Source: Actinomyces graevenitzii C83 (GTDB lineage: Bacteria; Actinomycetota; Actinomycetes; Actinomycetales; Actinomycetaceae). From it: 64,000 bases of DNA. Positions 27,672 to 37,013 of the stretch are shown piece after piece. Location: positions 1,051,327 to 1,115,326 of the forward strand of contig NZ_JH470338.1 of assembly GCF_000239695.1 (NCBI RefSeq), given 5' to 3'. The notes under the pieces were generated by a model that saw nothing but the letters and a program-made list of their open reading frames with translations, did no database searches and had not been told where the DNA came from. Each line of letters opens with the position of its first letter. The stretch's first letter is position 1. The position numbers and the translations under genes are program-made.

Positions 27672-29168
27672 TTAGCCGATGTGGAAATAAGTTTCCACCA
27701 AATCTTCAACTAGCACCCGCGCTGTGGCGATATCTTCACGCAAGTTCTCGTCTCCTAGACCTTCGAGGTAAGCCACCCAGGCGTCGATGAGCTTAGGCGG
27801 AAAGACCCCTTCAGCCTCGTAAAGGGCGCGCTGAGCCTGTAGACGCTGGGCGGATTCGTAGCAGGAGGCGGGCAGTTGCTCTAGGTTTTCGAGCTTAGAA
27901 GCGTCCCCTGAGACATATCGCTCATTGGCATATTCAAGCATTCCCGGCTCAGTCAGACCCACTCGCGCAGCCACAACAATTGCCGCTAGCAGCAGGTGGA
28001 TGGCGGCTGAGCCGTCAGGTGAGCGCATTTCCACGGTTTGCAGGTCATTGGGAACCTGGCCAACTGCGGGCTCATTGGGGTTGGCGTCGCGGAACATACG
28101 GTCATCAAGGTTGTTCCAGCCCAGCGGCACACGCACCAGCACTGAACGGTTGCGGTCACCCCAGCAGATGGCGGTGGGGGCTTCCTGGTGGGGCACTAGG
28201 CGCAGGAAGGAGGTGGGCACGGTATTCCCAAAGGCGGTGATGGAGGCGGCCAGGGTGAGGTAGCCACCGATCACCTTGCGGGCTAGCTCAGTTAGGCCGG
28301 CGCCCTGGCTAAATAGGTTGTTGCCTTGCGGGTCTACCAGGCGGGTGTGGAAGTGCATGCCTGAGCCGGCTTGGCCGACGGCGATCTTGGGCGAGTATGA
28401 CACCTCAATGCCGTGGCGGTGGGCTACTTCACGCACTACCCACTTGGCTAGGGTCATTTGGTCGGCGGCGTCGCAGGCATCTACCGGCAGGAATTCGATT
28501 TCCTGCTGGATCATTTGGCGTCCGTCGGCAACAAAGTTACCCACCTCGGCGTGGGCGTATTTAACTGCGCAACCCATTTGGGTCAGGTATTTGAGGGCTT
28601 CGGTGCGCACGTCGGCGAACTTAGAGAAGGGGGCAGCTTCGTGGTAACCGCGCTGCTCTTCTACCGGGAATAGGGTCTCGACGTCGGAGAACAGGTAGTA
28701 CTCCAGCTCACCTAGGGCCTGCAGGCGGTTGCCGGTGGCTGCTTCGAGGGCGGTTTGGGCGCGGCGCAGCACATGCTGAGGTGAGCTGACCAGGGGGTTA
28801 CCGGCGACGTCGTAGAAGTAGCACAAAAAGTCGATGGTGGGCTCAGCGGCGAAGGGGTTCATGAAGGCACTACGTAGCTGGGGCACCACATATAGGTCTG
28901 ATGAGGTGGCGTCAACAAAGTTAAACAGGGAGGAGCCGTCCACGCGCTCCCCCATGGTTAGGATCCTGTCTAGGTGGGCCACGGACTGGATGGCGAAGTT
29001 TAGGACCTTTAGGCGCCCGTCGCCGCCAATGTAGCGCAGTTCTAGGGCGTGAATATCGTTGTCGACGATGTAGCTGATGATGTCCGCTTTGGTGAACTCG
29101 ACGGGTAGCTTCCCCAAGGCGCGTACCAGCGGGTTGGGGCTCAGGGTGATTTGGTCGTTTGAAAGCAT
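27672..29168 (-). CDS. Glutamine synthetase family protein
   Basis: 498 residues with a full GS catalytic core: ELEYYLF, AEVGNFVADGRQMIQQEIEF, GSGMHFHTRL and the ATP/Arg-loop NRSVLVRVPLGW. The usual adenylylated tyrosine motif near the C-terminus is not seen, and the sequence is distant from the main GlnA. It may be an accessory GS or act on another amine. A GAGGAG precedes the ATG. It lies about 190 bases upstream of the permease on the same strand. Confidence 0.88.
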   Translation of the reverse strand: MLSNDQITLSPNPLVRALGKLPVEFTKADIISYIVDNDIHALELRYIGGDGRLKVLNFAIQSVAHLDRILTMGERVDGSSLFNFVDATSSDLYVVPQLRSAFMNPFAAEPTIDFLCYFYDVAGNPLVSSPQHVLRRAQTALEAATGNRLQALGELEYYLFSDVETLFPVEEQRGYHEAAPFSKFADVRTEALKYLTQMGCAVKYAHAEVGNFVADGRQMIQQEIEFLPVDACDAADQMTLAKWVVREVAHRHGIEVSYSPKIAVGQAGSGMHFHTRLVDPQGNNLFSQGAGLTELARKVIGGYLTLAASITAFGNTVPTSFLRLVPHQEAPTAICWGDRNRSVLVRVPLGWNNLDDRMFRDANPNEPAVGQVPNDLQTVEMRSPDGSAAIHLLLAAIVVAARVGLTEPGMLEYANERYVSGDASKLENLEQLPASCYESAQRLQAQRALYEAEGVFPPKLIDAWVAYLEGLGDENLREDIATARVLVEDLVETYFHIG

Positions 29169-29369
29169 TACAACTCCTCTTCGAGCGCTTAGGCGTTTAG
29201 TCCTATTTTTGCAGAAAGTTGGCTACACCGGTAGTCGTTTTTTTCAGGGAGACTTATCCCCATAGCTACCGTTAAGTCACAGGTCATAGCCTAGTCCAAA
29301 GGCTTAGTTTTCAGACATCTCTAACGATTAGCGTTTAGACTGGTTGAAAACTCATACCTGGAGGCGATT
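29169..29369 (+). promoter_or_regulatory. Upstream region of the 18-gene surface-protein array
   Basis: A 200-base gap between the divergent glutamine synthetase gene and the first array gene. It is AT-rich near the GS start and contains TAGACT at 29335-29340, which could be a -10 box about 28 bases before the array ATG, with TGGAGG as ribosome binding site. No convincing -35 box is seen. Confidence 0.4.
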
Positions 29370-31175
29370 ATGTGGCGCAAGGCTATACACATTCTGGCGG
29401 TAACAGCTTTAGTGGTTACCGGCCTAGGTCTGCCCACAGCCGCTTGGCCCACCGCAAGCGCAGCAGACGAACCGTATATAGCTGAAGTGTTTGTGGTCCT
29501 AAACAACAACAAGATGCAGGACTACATCATGGTGGTTGACCCCAGCAATAACATGACTAAAGCTCAGTGTGAGAGCTTCAAGGGCACCACCAAGGACAAG
29601 ACGCTTATCACCCAGTTTGAACAAAAAGATAAGGGTGCCACCTGCTCTATTTTGCAGACTTTCACCAGCTATAAGGCATCTTCGCAGTTCTCACGGCAAA
29701 ACGGTAAAACCACTGTCACCGTTGACCCGCAGGCCACCATCAACGTTTCCGCTAAGCCGCTGGGGATCTCCTCAGCTACTTTCAGGGCTCTGATTGTGGG
29801 CGTTGAAGGCAAGGTGATTAGCGCCCCGGGCAACGTCAAGCTTCAGTACGAGGTTTTTAACAAGCGTAATTTGCACATGGCTTACTGGCGTAACCCCTCT
29901 GCTGCAGTGACCATGGAATTCACTTTGACCTCGGATGATGGCACCCAAAAGCAAGATCCTTTCTCGCTGCTGCCTGACAATAAAACTGCTAACCCCTCAG
30001 ACAGTCCATCAGATAGCCCTTCTGCTAGCGCCTCGCCCACTTCTAATGCGAATCCTTTAGATACTGCTGCCCCTACACAAAGCGCGGCGGCGGCCAGCTC
30101 TGAGGACGAGGACGGCTCTAACACCACTGCCCTGTATGCCGCTTTAGGGGTAGGCATTGTGGTGCTGTTGGCGCTGCTGGCGCTGATCGTGATGGTTTTG
30201 CGTAAGCCCCGTAAGGGCGCTAAGTCTTCGGGGTCTTATCCCAATAACACCAGTGGGTATGTGCCCACGATGGCTAGCGGGCAGATTAATACTTCCGGCC
30301 CGCTTCAGGGCACTCAGGGGATCCAGGGCACTCAGGGCACTAGTGCCGCTTCGGCTGCTTATGCCAGCTCGACGGCGTCGGCGGCTTATCCGCAGTCTGC
30401 GGCTTCTGCAGCCCCGGCCCCCACGCAGTCTGCGCCCAGCTCCGGTTATCCCCAAAGCGCGGCCTCTTCTAACTATCCGCAGTCTGCAGCCTCAGGGTAT
30501 GCACAGTCAGCGGCGTCGGGCTATGCCCCCTCGGCGGCGTCGGCCCCTTACGCCCCCAGCGCACCCCAAGGCTACGGACAGAGCACCGCTCCCCAAGGCT
30601 ACGGCCAGCAGCCCCCGCAAGGCTATGGCCAGCCTCAGGGCTACGGCCAGGCACCTCAAAACTATGGCCAGCAGGCCGGGCAGGGCTACAGCCAGAGCGC
30701 CCCTCAATACTCGGCCCCAAGTGCCGCTCAGGCCCCAAAGGGCTATGCCCAGTCGGCAGCCTCTGGCTACGCGCAGTCTGCGGCGTCGGGCTATGCCCCT
30801 TCGGCGGCGTCGGCCCCTTACGCCCCCAGCACCACGCAAGGCTACGGCCAGGGCGCTGCCCAAACCTATGGGCAAAGCGCTGAGCAGTCGGTGTTCCCGG
30901 GCTATGCGCAGGAAACCACCATGGCGCCCACCTCGCGCTACGCACAAGACACCGCTGCGGCCTCAACCCAGGCCCTCTCGCAGGAAACGGTGCAAGCCCC
31001 CACATCGCAGGCTTCACAAGAAACCGTGCAGGCACCCACCTCGCCAGCCTCACAGGAGACGGTGCAGGCACCCACCCAAGACTATGACCCTGCCGCTACC
31101 CAAATTTATGACGCGGATAGCGAGCCCAACCAACAGCCTTCCACCGGCTGGAATAACCAGCCTTATGGCGGCTAA
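29370..31175 (+). CDS. Array protein 1 (class I): LppM-like ectodomain, single helix, long Gln/Tyr/Ser/Ala tail
   Basis: 601 residues. A signal peptide (1-32, cleavage after ASA-A), an ectodomain (about 33-190) with the Cys pair AQCESF...GATCSI, a Ser/Pro/Asp linker, one helix (about 253-278, LYAALGVGIVVLLALLALIV) with a basic stop KPRKG, and a cytoplasmic tail of about 320 residues. The tail repeats SAASGYA-like, APQGYGQ-like and ETVQAPTSQASQ-like units; a 75-base block (30486-30560) recurs at 30756-30830. The ectodomain ends in a YWRN motif shared with the next gene. TGGAGG precedes the ATG. The function is unknown; the LppM comparison is from pattern only. Confidence 0.8.
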   Translation: MWRKAIHILAVTALVVTGLGLPTAAWPTASAADEPYIAEVFVVLNNNKMQDYIMVVDPSNNMTKAQCESFKGTTKDKTLITQFEQKDKGATCSILQTFTSYKASSQFSRQNGKTTVTVDPQATINVSAKPLGISSATFRALIVGVEGKVISAPGNVKLQYEVFNKRNLHMAYWRNPSAAVTMEFTLTSDDGTQKQDPFSLLPDNKTANPSDSPSDSPSASASPTSNANPLDTAAPTQSAAAASSEDEDGSNTTALYAALGVGIVVLLALLALIVMVLRKPRKGAKSSGSYPNNTSGYVPTMASGQINTSGPLQGTQGIQGTQGTSAASAAYASSTASAAYPQSAASAAPAPTQSAPSSGYPQSAASSNYPQSAASGYAQSAASGYAPSAASAPYAPSAPQGYGQSTAPQGYGQQPPQGYGQPQGYGQAPQNYGQQAGQGYSQSAPQYSAPSAAQAPKGYAQSAASGYAQSAASGYAPSAASAPYAPSTTQGYGQGAAQTYGQSAEQSVFPGYAQETTMAPTSRYAQDTAAASTQALSQETVQAPTSQASQETVQAPTSPASQETVQAPTQDYDPAATQIYDADSEPNQQPSTGWNNQPYGG

Positions 31176-31189
31176 TTAGGAGATAAGTT

Positions 31190-32161
31190 ATGAATACTGC
31201 CGTATGTAAACGCTTTTTCACTCGTTTTGTAGCTGCTGCGCTACTGGTCACGGGGGCCACAGGGGCCGGCACTCTGGCGCCGTCGGCACTAGCTGCACCT
31301 AGCGAGGCGAAAGTGCAAGAGTCGGTAGTATTTACCAAAGCTGGGCAGATTATGTACACGGTTAGCATCGCCGATTACACCCAGACGCTAACCAGCCAAA
31401 TCTGCACTGACACGCTAGAAAGCGCCATGCCGAAAACTGAGGCAGAAATTAACCCAGTTTTTAAAGAAAACGAGGGCTATAACTACTGCTCAGGCACAGC
31501 CACCTACGGCGCGCAGGCGGGGCACGAGTTTTATTCACTCAACGGCGATAAGTTAACCGGTCACAACCGTGTTGACGCGCTACTAACTGCTCTGAAACCA
31601 CTTAAGGTCAGCTCCATTAACAGCAATGTCAGCGTGCATGATGCCACAGTTACTTCCGCTAGTGACGGCGTCAAAGTGAACCAGTCCGGTGGCGATGGCA
31701 AGGGCTACTTCATGCAGTGGCGCAATTCCACCCACCAAAACACCTTTACCGCGACCGTAAGCAGCCCAAGCTCTACTAGCACTTCAGGTGGTTCAAGCTG
31801 GCTCGCTGGCGGTTCGCAGGGAGGTTCTGGTAGCGCTGACGGTTCTGGCTCACAAAGTAAAGCTCCCGACGGCGCCCAGCCCACTGCCGGCGCCACTAGC
31901 GCAGCACCTACGCCGGGGGCCAGTGGCTCAGCCACCGGTTCTGCTAGTGCTAGCAGCTCTGCCAAGGCTACTGACTACCGCGCGACTATAGCTGGCGCTG
32001 AAAAATCGCAGGTGGCCGCTGCCAAGCAGGGTGACAGTGGGATAGTTACTGCCCTGTGGGTGGTTGGCGCCCTGGTGGTGGCCAGCGCCGCAGGCTTGGG
32101 CTTTTTGCTGCTAAAGCGCCGTAAGCAGGAAGCTGCGGGCACTGAGGCCAGCGAGGCCTAA
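31190..32161 (+). CDS. Array protein 2 (class I): LppM-like ectodomain with short tail
   Basis: 323 residues. Signal peptide 1-36; ectodomain with Cys in SQICTDT and YNYCSGT (spacing about 28) and a terminal MQWRNS strand like the YWRN of array protein 1. A Ser/Gly/Ala/Thr linker follows from about residue 200 to 270, then a helix (284-307, LWVVGALVVASAAGLGFLLL) and a short tail KRRKQEAAGTEASEA. It lies 14 bases after gene 1 with TAGGAG upstream, so it is in the same operon. Confidence 0.78.
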   Translation: MNTAVCKRFFTRFVAAALLVTGATGAGTLAPSALAAPSEAKVQESVVFTKAGQIMYTVSIADYTQTLTSQICTDTLESAMPKTEAEINPVFKENEGYNYCSGTATYGAQAGHEFYSLNGDKLTGHNRVDALLTALKPLKVSSINSNVSVHDATVTSASDGVKVNQSGGDGKGYFMQWRNSTHQNTFTATVSSPSSTSTSGGSSWLAGGSQGGSGSADGSGSQSKAPDGAQPTAGATSAAPTPGASGSATGSASASSSAKATDYRATIAGAEKSQVAAAKQGDSGIVTALWVVGALVVASAAGLGFLLLKRRKQEAAGTEASEA

Positions 32162-32220
32162 AACACCGACGCCGCCCACTAAGTTGACCGGCACTGCCCG
32201 CTAAGTTTCAAGGAGGAAAA

Positions 32221-32982
32221 ATGCACAGCATCGCTGCACGCTTTAAGCATGCTGGCGTGTTTATGGCATTAACCGTGCCATTTTTGACTCTTAGCGTGGC
32301 CTCGCCGGCTATGGCGGCTACTCCTTTAGCTACCAGTCCTCTGACGGCTACCTCTGGGACTGCTCCCCTGAGCGCTGTCCCTTTAGCCGCCGATTCCGCC
32401 AGCGACGACAATATTTGGCTCACCATCGCTATTGTCGCGGTTGGTATAGCCCTGATGTCTTGCATCGCATTAGCGCTGACAGTTGCCAAAACGCGCCGTA
32501 ATCGCACTAAGTTAGCCCAGCCTTTGGGGGCGCCAGGTTTCCCGCAGATGCCCTCAGCGCCGTCGGCCCCTGTGCTCGGCGCGCCAGGTTTCCCGCAGCC
32601 AATACCCTCTGCACAGTCGGCTCCTGTGCTTGGAGCACCAGGCTTTCCGCAAGCAATGGCTTCAGCGTCGTCGGCCCCCGCACTTAGTTACCGCCCCTAC
32701 ATTGCCCCGACGCCGTCGCTGGCACCCACAGCCCCAGCTGGCCTGCCGCTCACTGCTCAGCCGGTTAACGAGGTTTATCCGCAGCGTTATGGGGTGCCCA
32801 GCCAGCCAGATTCGGGAGATTTAGCCACGCTTTCGCACCCGAATCAGAATGTCCAGCTAGCCCATGAACTAGCCACCCCGGAAGGTAACCAGACTCGCCT
32901 AGTTTCTACCGACGGCGTCGCCCACGCTTACCCCGCAGAAGAGCCAGCCTGGCAAATGCCGCCTGCGGGCTCTAGCGATTAA
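32221..32982 (+). CDS. Array protein 3: helix-anchored protein with Pro-rich repeated tail, almost no ectodomain
   Basis: 253 residues. Signal peptide 1-33; only about 30 residues outside; helix 63-88 (IAIVAVGIALMSCIALALTV); then a 165-residue cytoplasmic tail. The tail has three copies of PVLGAPGFPQ-like units (from about residue 100) and a C-terminal part with polar residues. AAGGAGG precedes the ATG. It seems to supply a tail without a sensing or binding domain. Same operon as genes 1, 2 and 4. Confidence 0.75.
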   Translation: MHSIAARFKHAGVFMALTVPFLTLSVASPAMAATPLATSPLTATSGTAPLSAVPLAADSASDDNIWLTIAIVAVGIALMSCIALALTVAKTRRNRTKLAQPLGAPGFPQMPSAPSAPVLGAPGFPQPIPSAQSAPVLGAPGFPQAMASASSAPALSYRPYIAPTPSLAPTAPAGLPLTAQPVNEVYPQRYGVPSQPDSGDLATLSHPNQNVQLAHELATPEGNQTRLVSTDGVAHAYPAEEPAWQMPPAGSSD

Positions 32983-32993
32983 AGGAGCAAGCA

Positions 32994-34070
32994 TTGAAAC
33001 GCGCACTGACAATCTTATTGACCTTTATTACCTTGGCGGCTGGAGCCCTCTTTGCTCCTGCCGCTACGGCTGACGAAGGTTTTAAAACTGAACTCTGGTT
33101 CACACTTAACTCTGACGGTAGCATTAAAGAATTAATTAATGTCTCCAGCAACGATAACACCATTAACGCCGATAACTGCAAAGGCACTGAAACAGATATC
33201 GTAAGGTTTGCTCGCATAGGCAAAGAAAATAGATGCATCTTCATTAAATATTACAAAAAAGGTGAATCTGCCCCTAACTGGTCAGTATCCCGAGAAGGCA
33301 ACAGTATCAACTTTAGGTTTTTCAACGAGTTCTATTATTCACTAGACAGAATTGTAAATACGTTAAATATTAATCAATCTGATTTAAACGTCAGGTTTAC
33401 CATAGTGCAGCTTCCTACAGATGCAACCATTACCTCTCAAAGCTTGTCGCCATCTAAGGAAGTTGGTAAGTATAGCTACTACATCTGGTATGACACTACA
33501 GCTACTAGCGCGGATATAGAACTGACAGGCAGCTTTTCATACTCACCTTACGACCCTACTGGCAGGCCCACTACCTCCACTCCCAGCCAGACCAACAAAC
33601 CCAGCCACACGCCTACACCTTTCAGCACAGCTAGTTCTCAAACCAGCCGTGGCACTACCAGTAGCGCAGCCACTACCAGCCCCACTGCGGACAGGCCTAC
33701 CACTGGCAGACCCACCATTAAATCTGCACCAGGCACCAATAAGTCTGCAGCTACATCAATATCCAACTCTGGCGATTTTAATGGCGTACTTAATGAATTT
33801 TTAATAGTCGCCGCTATAGTCTCTATTGTTATAATCGTAGGAACCTTCTTATTGGCTCGGATAAGCAAAAACTCTACTTCTGCATATACGCCACTTTCTG
33901 CTGCTACACTCTATGATGATCGAAGTAGCTCTAGCACGCAGCCACAGACCTACCAGACCAATTCAAACCAACCACGAAGCTTTACAGACAATCAGACTTC
34001 TACACAGCCGAACCCTTCAAAGGCGCAAGCCCGAGCCAATCAGCCACCCTGGCAAGGACAGCCAGACTGA
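32994..34070 (+). CDS. Array protein 4 (class I): LppM-like ectodomain
   Basis: 358 residues from a TTG start with AAAGGAG upstream. Signal peptide 1-26; ectodomain with ADNCKGTE...NRCIFI (Cys pair) and ITSQSLSPSKEVGKYSYYIW as the terminal strands. A long Thr/Ser/Pro linker (about 190-255) precedes a helix (268-290) and a tail ending PPWQGQPD. DNA here is more AT-rich than in genes 1-3. It closely resembles array proteins 5 to 8. Confidence 0.78.
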   Translation: MKRALTILLTFITLAAGALFAPAATADEGFKTELWFTLNSDGSIKELINVSSNDNTINADNCKGTETDIVRFARIGKENRCIFIKYYKKGESAPNWSVSREGNSINFRFFNEFYYSLDRIVNTLNINQSDLNVRFTIVQLPTDATITSQSLSPSKEVGKYSYYIWYDTTATSADIELTGSFSYSPYDPTGRPTTSTPSQTNKPSHTPTPFSTASSQTSRGTTSSAATTSPTADRPTTGRPTIKSAPGTNKSAATSISNSGDFNGVLNEFLIVAAIVSIVIIVGTFLLARISKNSTSAYTPLSAATLYDDRSSSSTQPQTYQTNSNQPRSFTDNQTSTQPNPSKAQARANQPPWQGQPD

Positions 34071-34120
34071 CTTGAATTCCACCCACAAGCTTTAGCAATT
34101 ACTTGTTTAAGGAGAGAGCA

Positions 34121-35149
34121 ATGAAACGTCTACTTGCCATAGCACTAGCTTTTCTCACGCTAGTGGCAGGGGCACTGTTAGCCCCGGCAGCCACCGCCAC
34201 CGAAAAAGTTGATGTTAAACTACTATTTGCGCTCAACGCTGACGGCAGCAACGATGAATTAGCCGCAGTTTACGGAAGTGAGAACACTGTCAATTCCTCA
34301 AATTGCAAAGACACTAAAGATTATATCTCAAAATTTACCCAAAAGGACGGTAAAAATCAGTGCATTTTCGCTAAACATCACGAAAAAGATAGCTACGGCA
34401 GCAATTGGCTAGCTTACCAAAGTGGAGACACCCTTAAGTTTAGCTTCTTAAACCTTACCGCTTTTATTCGCAGCGATATTTCAGAAGCTTTCGGTATCTA
34501 CTATAGCGACCTAAACGTTATTTCTAGCGGGGCGGCAGTACCCCTGAACGCAACCGTTACCGATCAGAGCCTGTCGCCAACTGTAGATAAGAGTGACAAA
34601 TTTGTTTACTACACTTGGGAAGGCTCTGATGCCACTAACTCAAGCGCAAGCTTAAAAGGTACTTTGCCGCTTTCTGGCGCCACCAGCAGCCCGACTAGCG
34701 ATCCTACTAGCAGCCCGACTAGCAGTTCCACCAATACACCTGCCCCGGTTTTCACTGCTACTCCTTCAGATACCCCCAGCGCTACCGCTACCGCATTAGC
34801 CGCAAAACACAACTCTAACGACTCCAATACCACGCTATATGTAGTGCTAGGCATTGCAGCTGCAGCTGCTTTAATTGGTGTTGTAGTTACTGTTGTACTG
34901 GTAAAGAAGCGTAAGAGCTCTGCCCCTGCCCCCGGGTTCTACCCACCAGTTTCTCCGACTATGCCTTATAACGGTCCTTACCCCGGTCCACAGGCTCAGC
35001 AAGGCTATCGGGGACCACAGCAGCCACAGGGTTACCCAGGCGCCCAACAACAGGGCTATCCCGGCCCACAGCAGCCTCAAGCGAATCAGCCGCGACCGGG
35101 ACAGCCACCTTATGGCGCTAACCCAAACTACCCGCAAAACCGTAACTGA
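34121..35149 (+). CDS. Array protein 5 (class I): LppM-like ectodomain, Tyr/Pro/Gln tail
   Basis: 342 residues from the ATG at 34121, with AAGGAGAG upstream. Signal peptide 1-26; ectodomain with SSNCKDTKDY...NQCIFAKH; terminal strands ATVTDQSLSPTVD and FVYYTWEG; Thr/Ser linker; helix 236-260 (TTLYVVLGIAAAAALIGVVV); basic KKRKSS; tail of about 80 residues with QQGYPGPQQPQ-type repeats ending PPYGANPNYPQNRN. Confidence 0.8.
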   Translation: MKRLLAIALAFLTLVAGALLAPAATATEKVDVKLLFALNADGSNDELAAVYGSENTVNSSNCKDTKDYISKFTQKDGKNQCIFAKHHEKDSYGSNWLAYQSGDTLKFSFLNLTAFIRSDISEAFGIYYSDLNVISSGAAVPLNATVTDQSLSPTVDKSDKFVYYTWEGSDATNSSASLKGTLPLSGATSSPTSDPTSSPTSSSTNTPAPVFTATPSDTPSATATALAAKHNSNDSNTTLYVVLGIAAAAALIGVVVTVVLVKKRKSSAPAPGFYPPVSPTMPYNGPYPGPQAQQGYRGPQQPQGYPGAQQQGYPGPQQPQANQPRPGQPPYGANPNYPQNRN

Positions 35150-35166
35150 CCCTTGCCAGGGCTAAA

Positions 35167-35200
35167 GTGTTGGCCAGCCATTTTAATGGCTGGCCAACAC
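35167..35200 (+). terminator. Hairpin after array gene 5
   Basis: A perfect 16-base stem (35167-35182 with 35185-35200) closed by TT. No T-run follows, so its strength is uncertain, but it marks a likely transcript boundary inside the array. Confidence 0.6.
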
Positions 35201-35234
35201 CCCTAGTATTTGCAACACATTCAAGGAGGAAGTC

Positions 35235-36074
35235 GTGAAACACGCATTAGCAACCGCGCTAGCTTTTATCACATTGGCTGCCACAGCTCTTGTCACTCCC
35301 ACCGCCACGGCTTCCGGAAATATTGAAACCACATTATTGTTCATACTCAACTACGATGGCAGTAGCGAGGAAGTAACTGCCGTCTACAGTAAAGATAACA
35401 CCATAAACTCTTCCAACTGCAAAAACACCAAAACGTACACTGCGGAATTTAATCAGTCAGATGGTAAAAACGAATGCGTTTTCCGTAAACACTATGATAG
35501 AGATGAGAATGGCCCCGCCTGGTCTACACACCGTGTAGATGACAAGCTTGAATTTAACTTCATGAGCCTTTCAGTTTCTATGCGAATCGAAGTTGCAGAT
35601 GCTCTGGGGCTGAAGAAAACTAATGATCTGAATGTGGTTTATACGATAGCCGCACTGCCATTAAATGCCACTGTAACCAGGGAAACACTATCCCCAAAGG
35701 TAGCCAAGGGTAGCAAAAACATCTACTACACCTGGAACGGTAATACAGCCGTTGATTCAACTGCAGAGTTGAAGGGAACCATACCGTTTTCTAGCACTAC
35801 CGTCAGTCCATCTATCGCCCCTGCCCCGGAAGGCAACGGACTCAACAGCGATAATCCATCTGGCAATAACACTACTGTGCTAGCTGTAAGCCACAAGTCC
35901 AGCGACTCCAATACTGCGCTTTACGTGGTACTAGGTGTGGTTTCAGTAGTGGCCCTGACGAGTGTAGTAACCACCGTTCTGCTAGTGCAAAAGCGTAGAG
36001 AGCCAAGTCCCACTGTCTACTTTGCAGCCTCCACCAGGGTGGACACTAGCCAACACAATGGCAATATTCAATGA
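35235..36074 (+). CDS. Array protein 6 (class I): LppM-like ectodomain
   Basis: 279 residues from a GTG start with GGAGGAAG upstream. Signal peptide 1-26; ectodomain with SSNCKNTKTY...NECVFRKH and the terminal ATVTRETLSPKVAKG, IYYTWNG strands; linker about 60 residues; helix 227-252; short tail of about 25 residues after KRREP. Very similar to proteins 4, 5 and 7 in the ectodomain, so probably a duplicate. Confidence 0.8.
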   Translation: MKHALATALAFITLAATALVTPTATASGNIETTLLFILNYDGSSEEVTAVYSKDNTINSSNCKNTKTYTAEFNQSDGKNECVFRKHYDRDENGPAWSTHRVDDKLEFNFMSLSVSMRIEVADALGLKKTNDLNVVYTIAALPLNATVTRETLSPKVAKGSKNIYYTWNGNTAVDSTAELKGTIPFSSTTVSPSIAPAPEGNGLNSDNPSGNNTTVLAVSHKSSDSNTALYVVLGVVSVVALTSVVTTVLLVQKRREPSPTVYFAASTRVDTSQHNGNIQ

Positions 36075-36081
36075 GAAAACC

Positions 36082-36945
36082 ATGAAACGTGCACTAGCAA
36101 TCTCACTAGCTATTCCCATACTAATGGCCATTACACTATTTGCCCCCATCACTGCAGCTGCCACAAGCATTGAAACCTCACTGATGTTTGTACTTCAAAG
36201 CAATGGTGACACTTATGAAGGCCTGATTGTTTCTAGCAGCGATAACACCATAAATCAGTCAAACTGCAAAGACACCGATGAGTACAAAACTAACTTTCGC
36301 CAAAAAGATGGTAACAATCAGTGTCTTTTTACCCAAAAGTACAGCAAAGACCAAAATGGTAAATCCTGGATAAAGAAAACTTCTGGCAATAACCTTGAGT
36401 TTGACTTTACTCCTGTTACTTATTCTATGAGAGACACTATCGCAAAATCACTAAGCATCGCTAATGCAACAGATTTAAACGTAGTCAGAATTATCGTTGC
36501 ACTTCCATTAACCGCAACCGTCACCAATACGCAGACAGTATCTCCTACCATAACTAAAGGTGACAAGCATGTTTACTACACTTGGAACACGGATAAAGAT
36601 CGCACAGATATCCGCCTAATAGGAACTATGCCTCTGTCTAACTCCACTGACACCCCTAGCGGCAGTTCTAGCCCTGCCACTTCCCAGAGCGCTGGAGTCG
36701 CTATCACCCCCACCCCATTGGCCGTAAAACACAAGGATTCCAATACCACGCTTTATATTGCACTAGGTATCACTGCCGCAGTGGCTACAGCAGGTATTGT
36801 AATTACGATTTTATTGACGCAAAAACGCAGGCAACCCACAGCTAAGTACCCCTCTTCAGTACCTTCCAGTCCTTATAACAGTCAGGGCTACACAGGCAAC
36901 CAACCCCAACAAGGCTACCCAACTCCTCAGAATTGGCACCCCTAA
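36082..36945 (+). CDS. Array protein 7 (class I): LppM-like ectodomain
   Basis: 287 residues from the ATG at 36082 (MKRALAIS, like its paralogs). An earlier ATG at 36058 overlaps the previous gene. Only 7 bases separate the two genes and no strong ribosome binding site is present, so translation is probably coupled. Signal peptide; Cys pair in QSNCKDTDEY and NQCLFTQK; terminal strands TVSPTITKGDKHVYYTW; helix 221-245; tail with NQPQQGYPTPQNWHP. Confidence 0.8.
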   Translation: MKRALAISLAIPILMAITLFAPITAAATSIETSLMFVLQSNGDTYEGLIVSSSDNTINQSNCKDTDEYKTNFRQKDGNNQCLFTQKYSKDQNGKSWIKKTSGNNLEFDFTPVTYSMRDTIAKSLSIANATDLNVVRIIVALPLTATVTNTQTVSPTITKGDKHVYYTWNTDKDRTDIRLIGTMPLSNSTDTPSGSSSPATSQSAGVAITPTPLAVKHKDSNTTLYIALGITAAVATAGIVITILLTQKRRQPTAKYPSSVPSSPYNSQGYTGNQPQQGYPTPQNWHP

Positions 36946-37013
36946 GGAACCTGGTCACCAAGCCTGATACGGTTAAGACAGCTCCCCCTAAGCGACACAC
37001 TCAAGGAGAAGCA

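Noticed and set aside
30253..31179. A 308-codon frame within array gene 1
   Set aside because: It is the out-of-frame reading of the repetitive tail and encodes an unnatural Arg/Pro/Ala-rich sequence.
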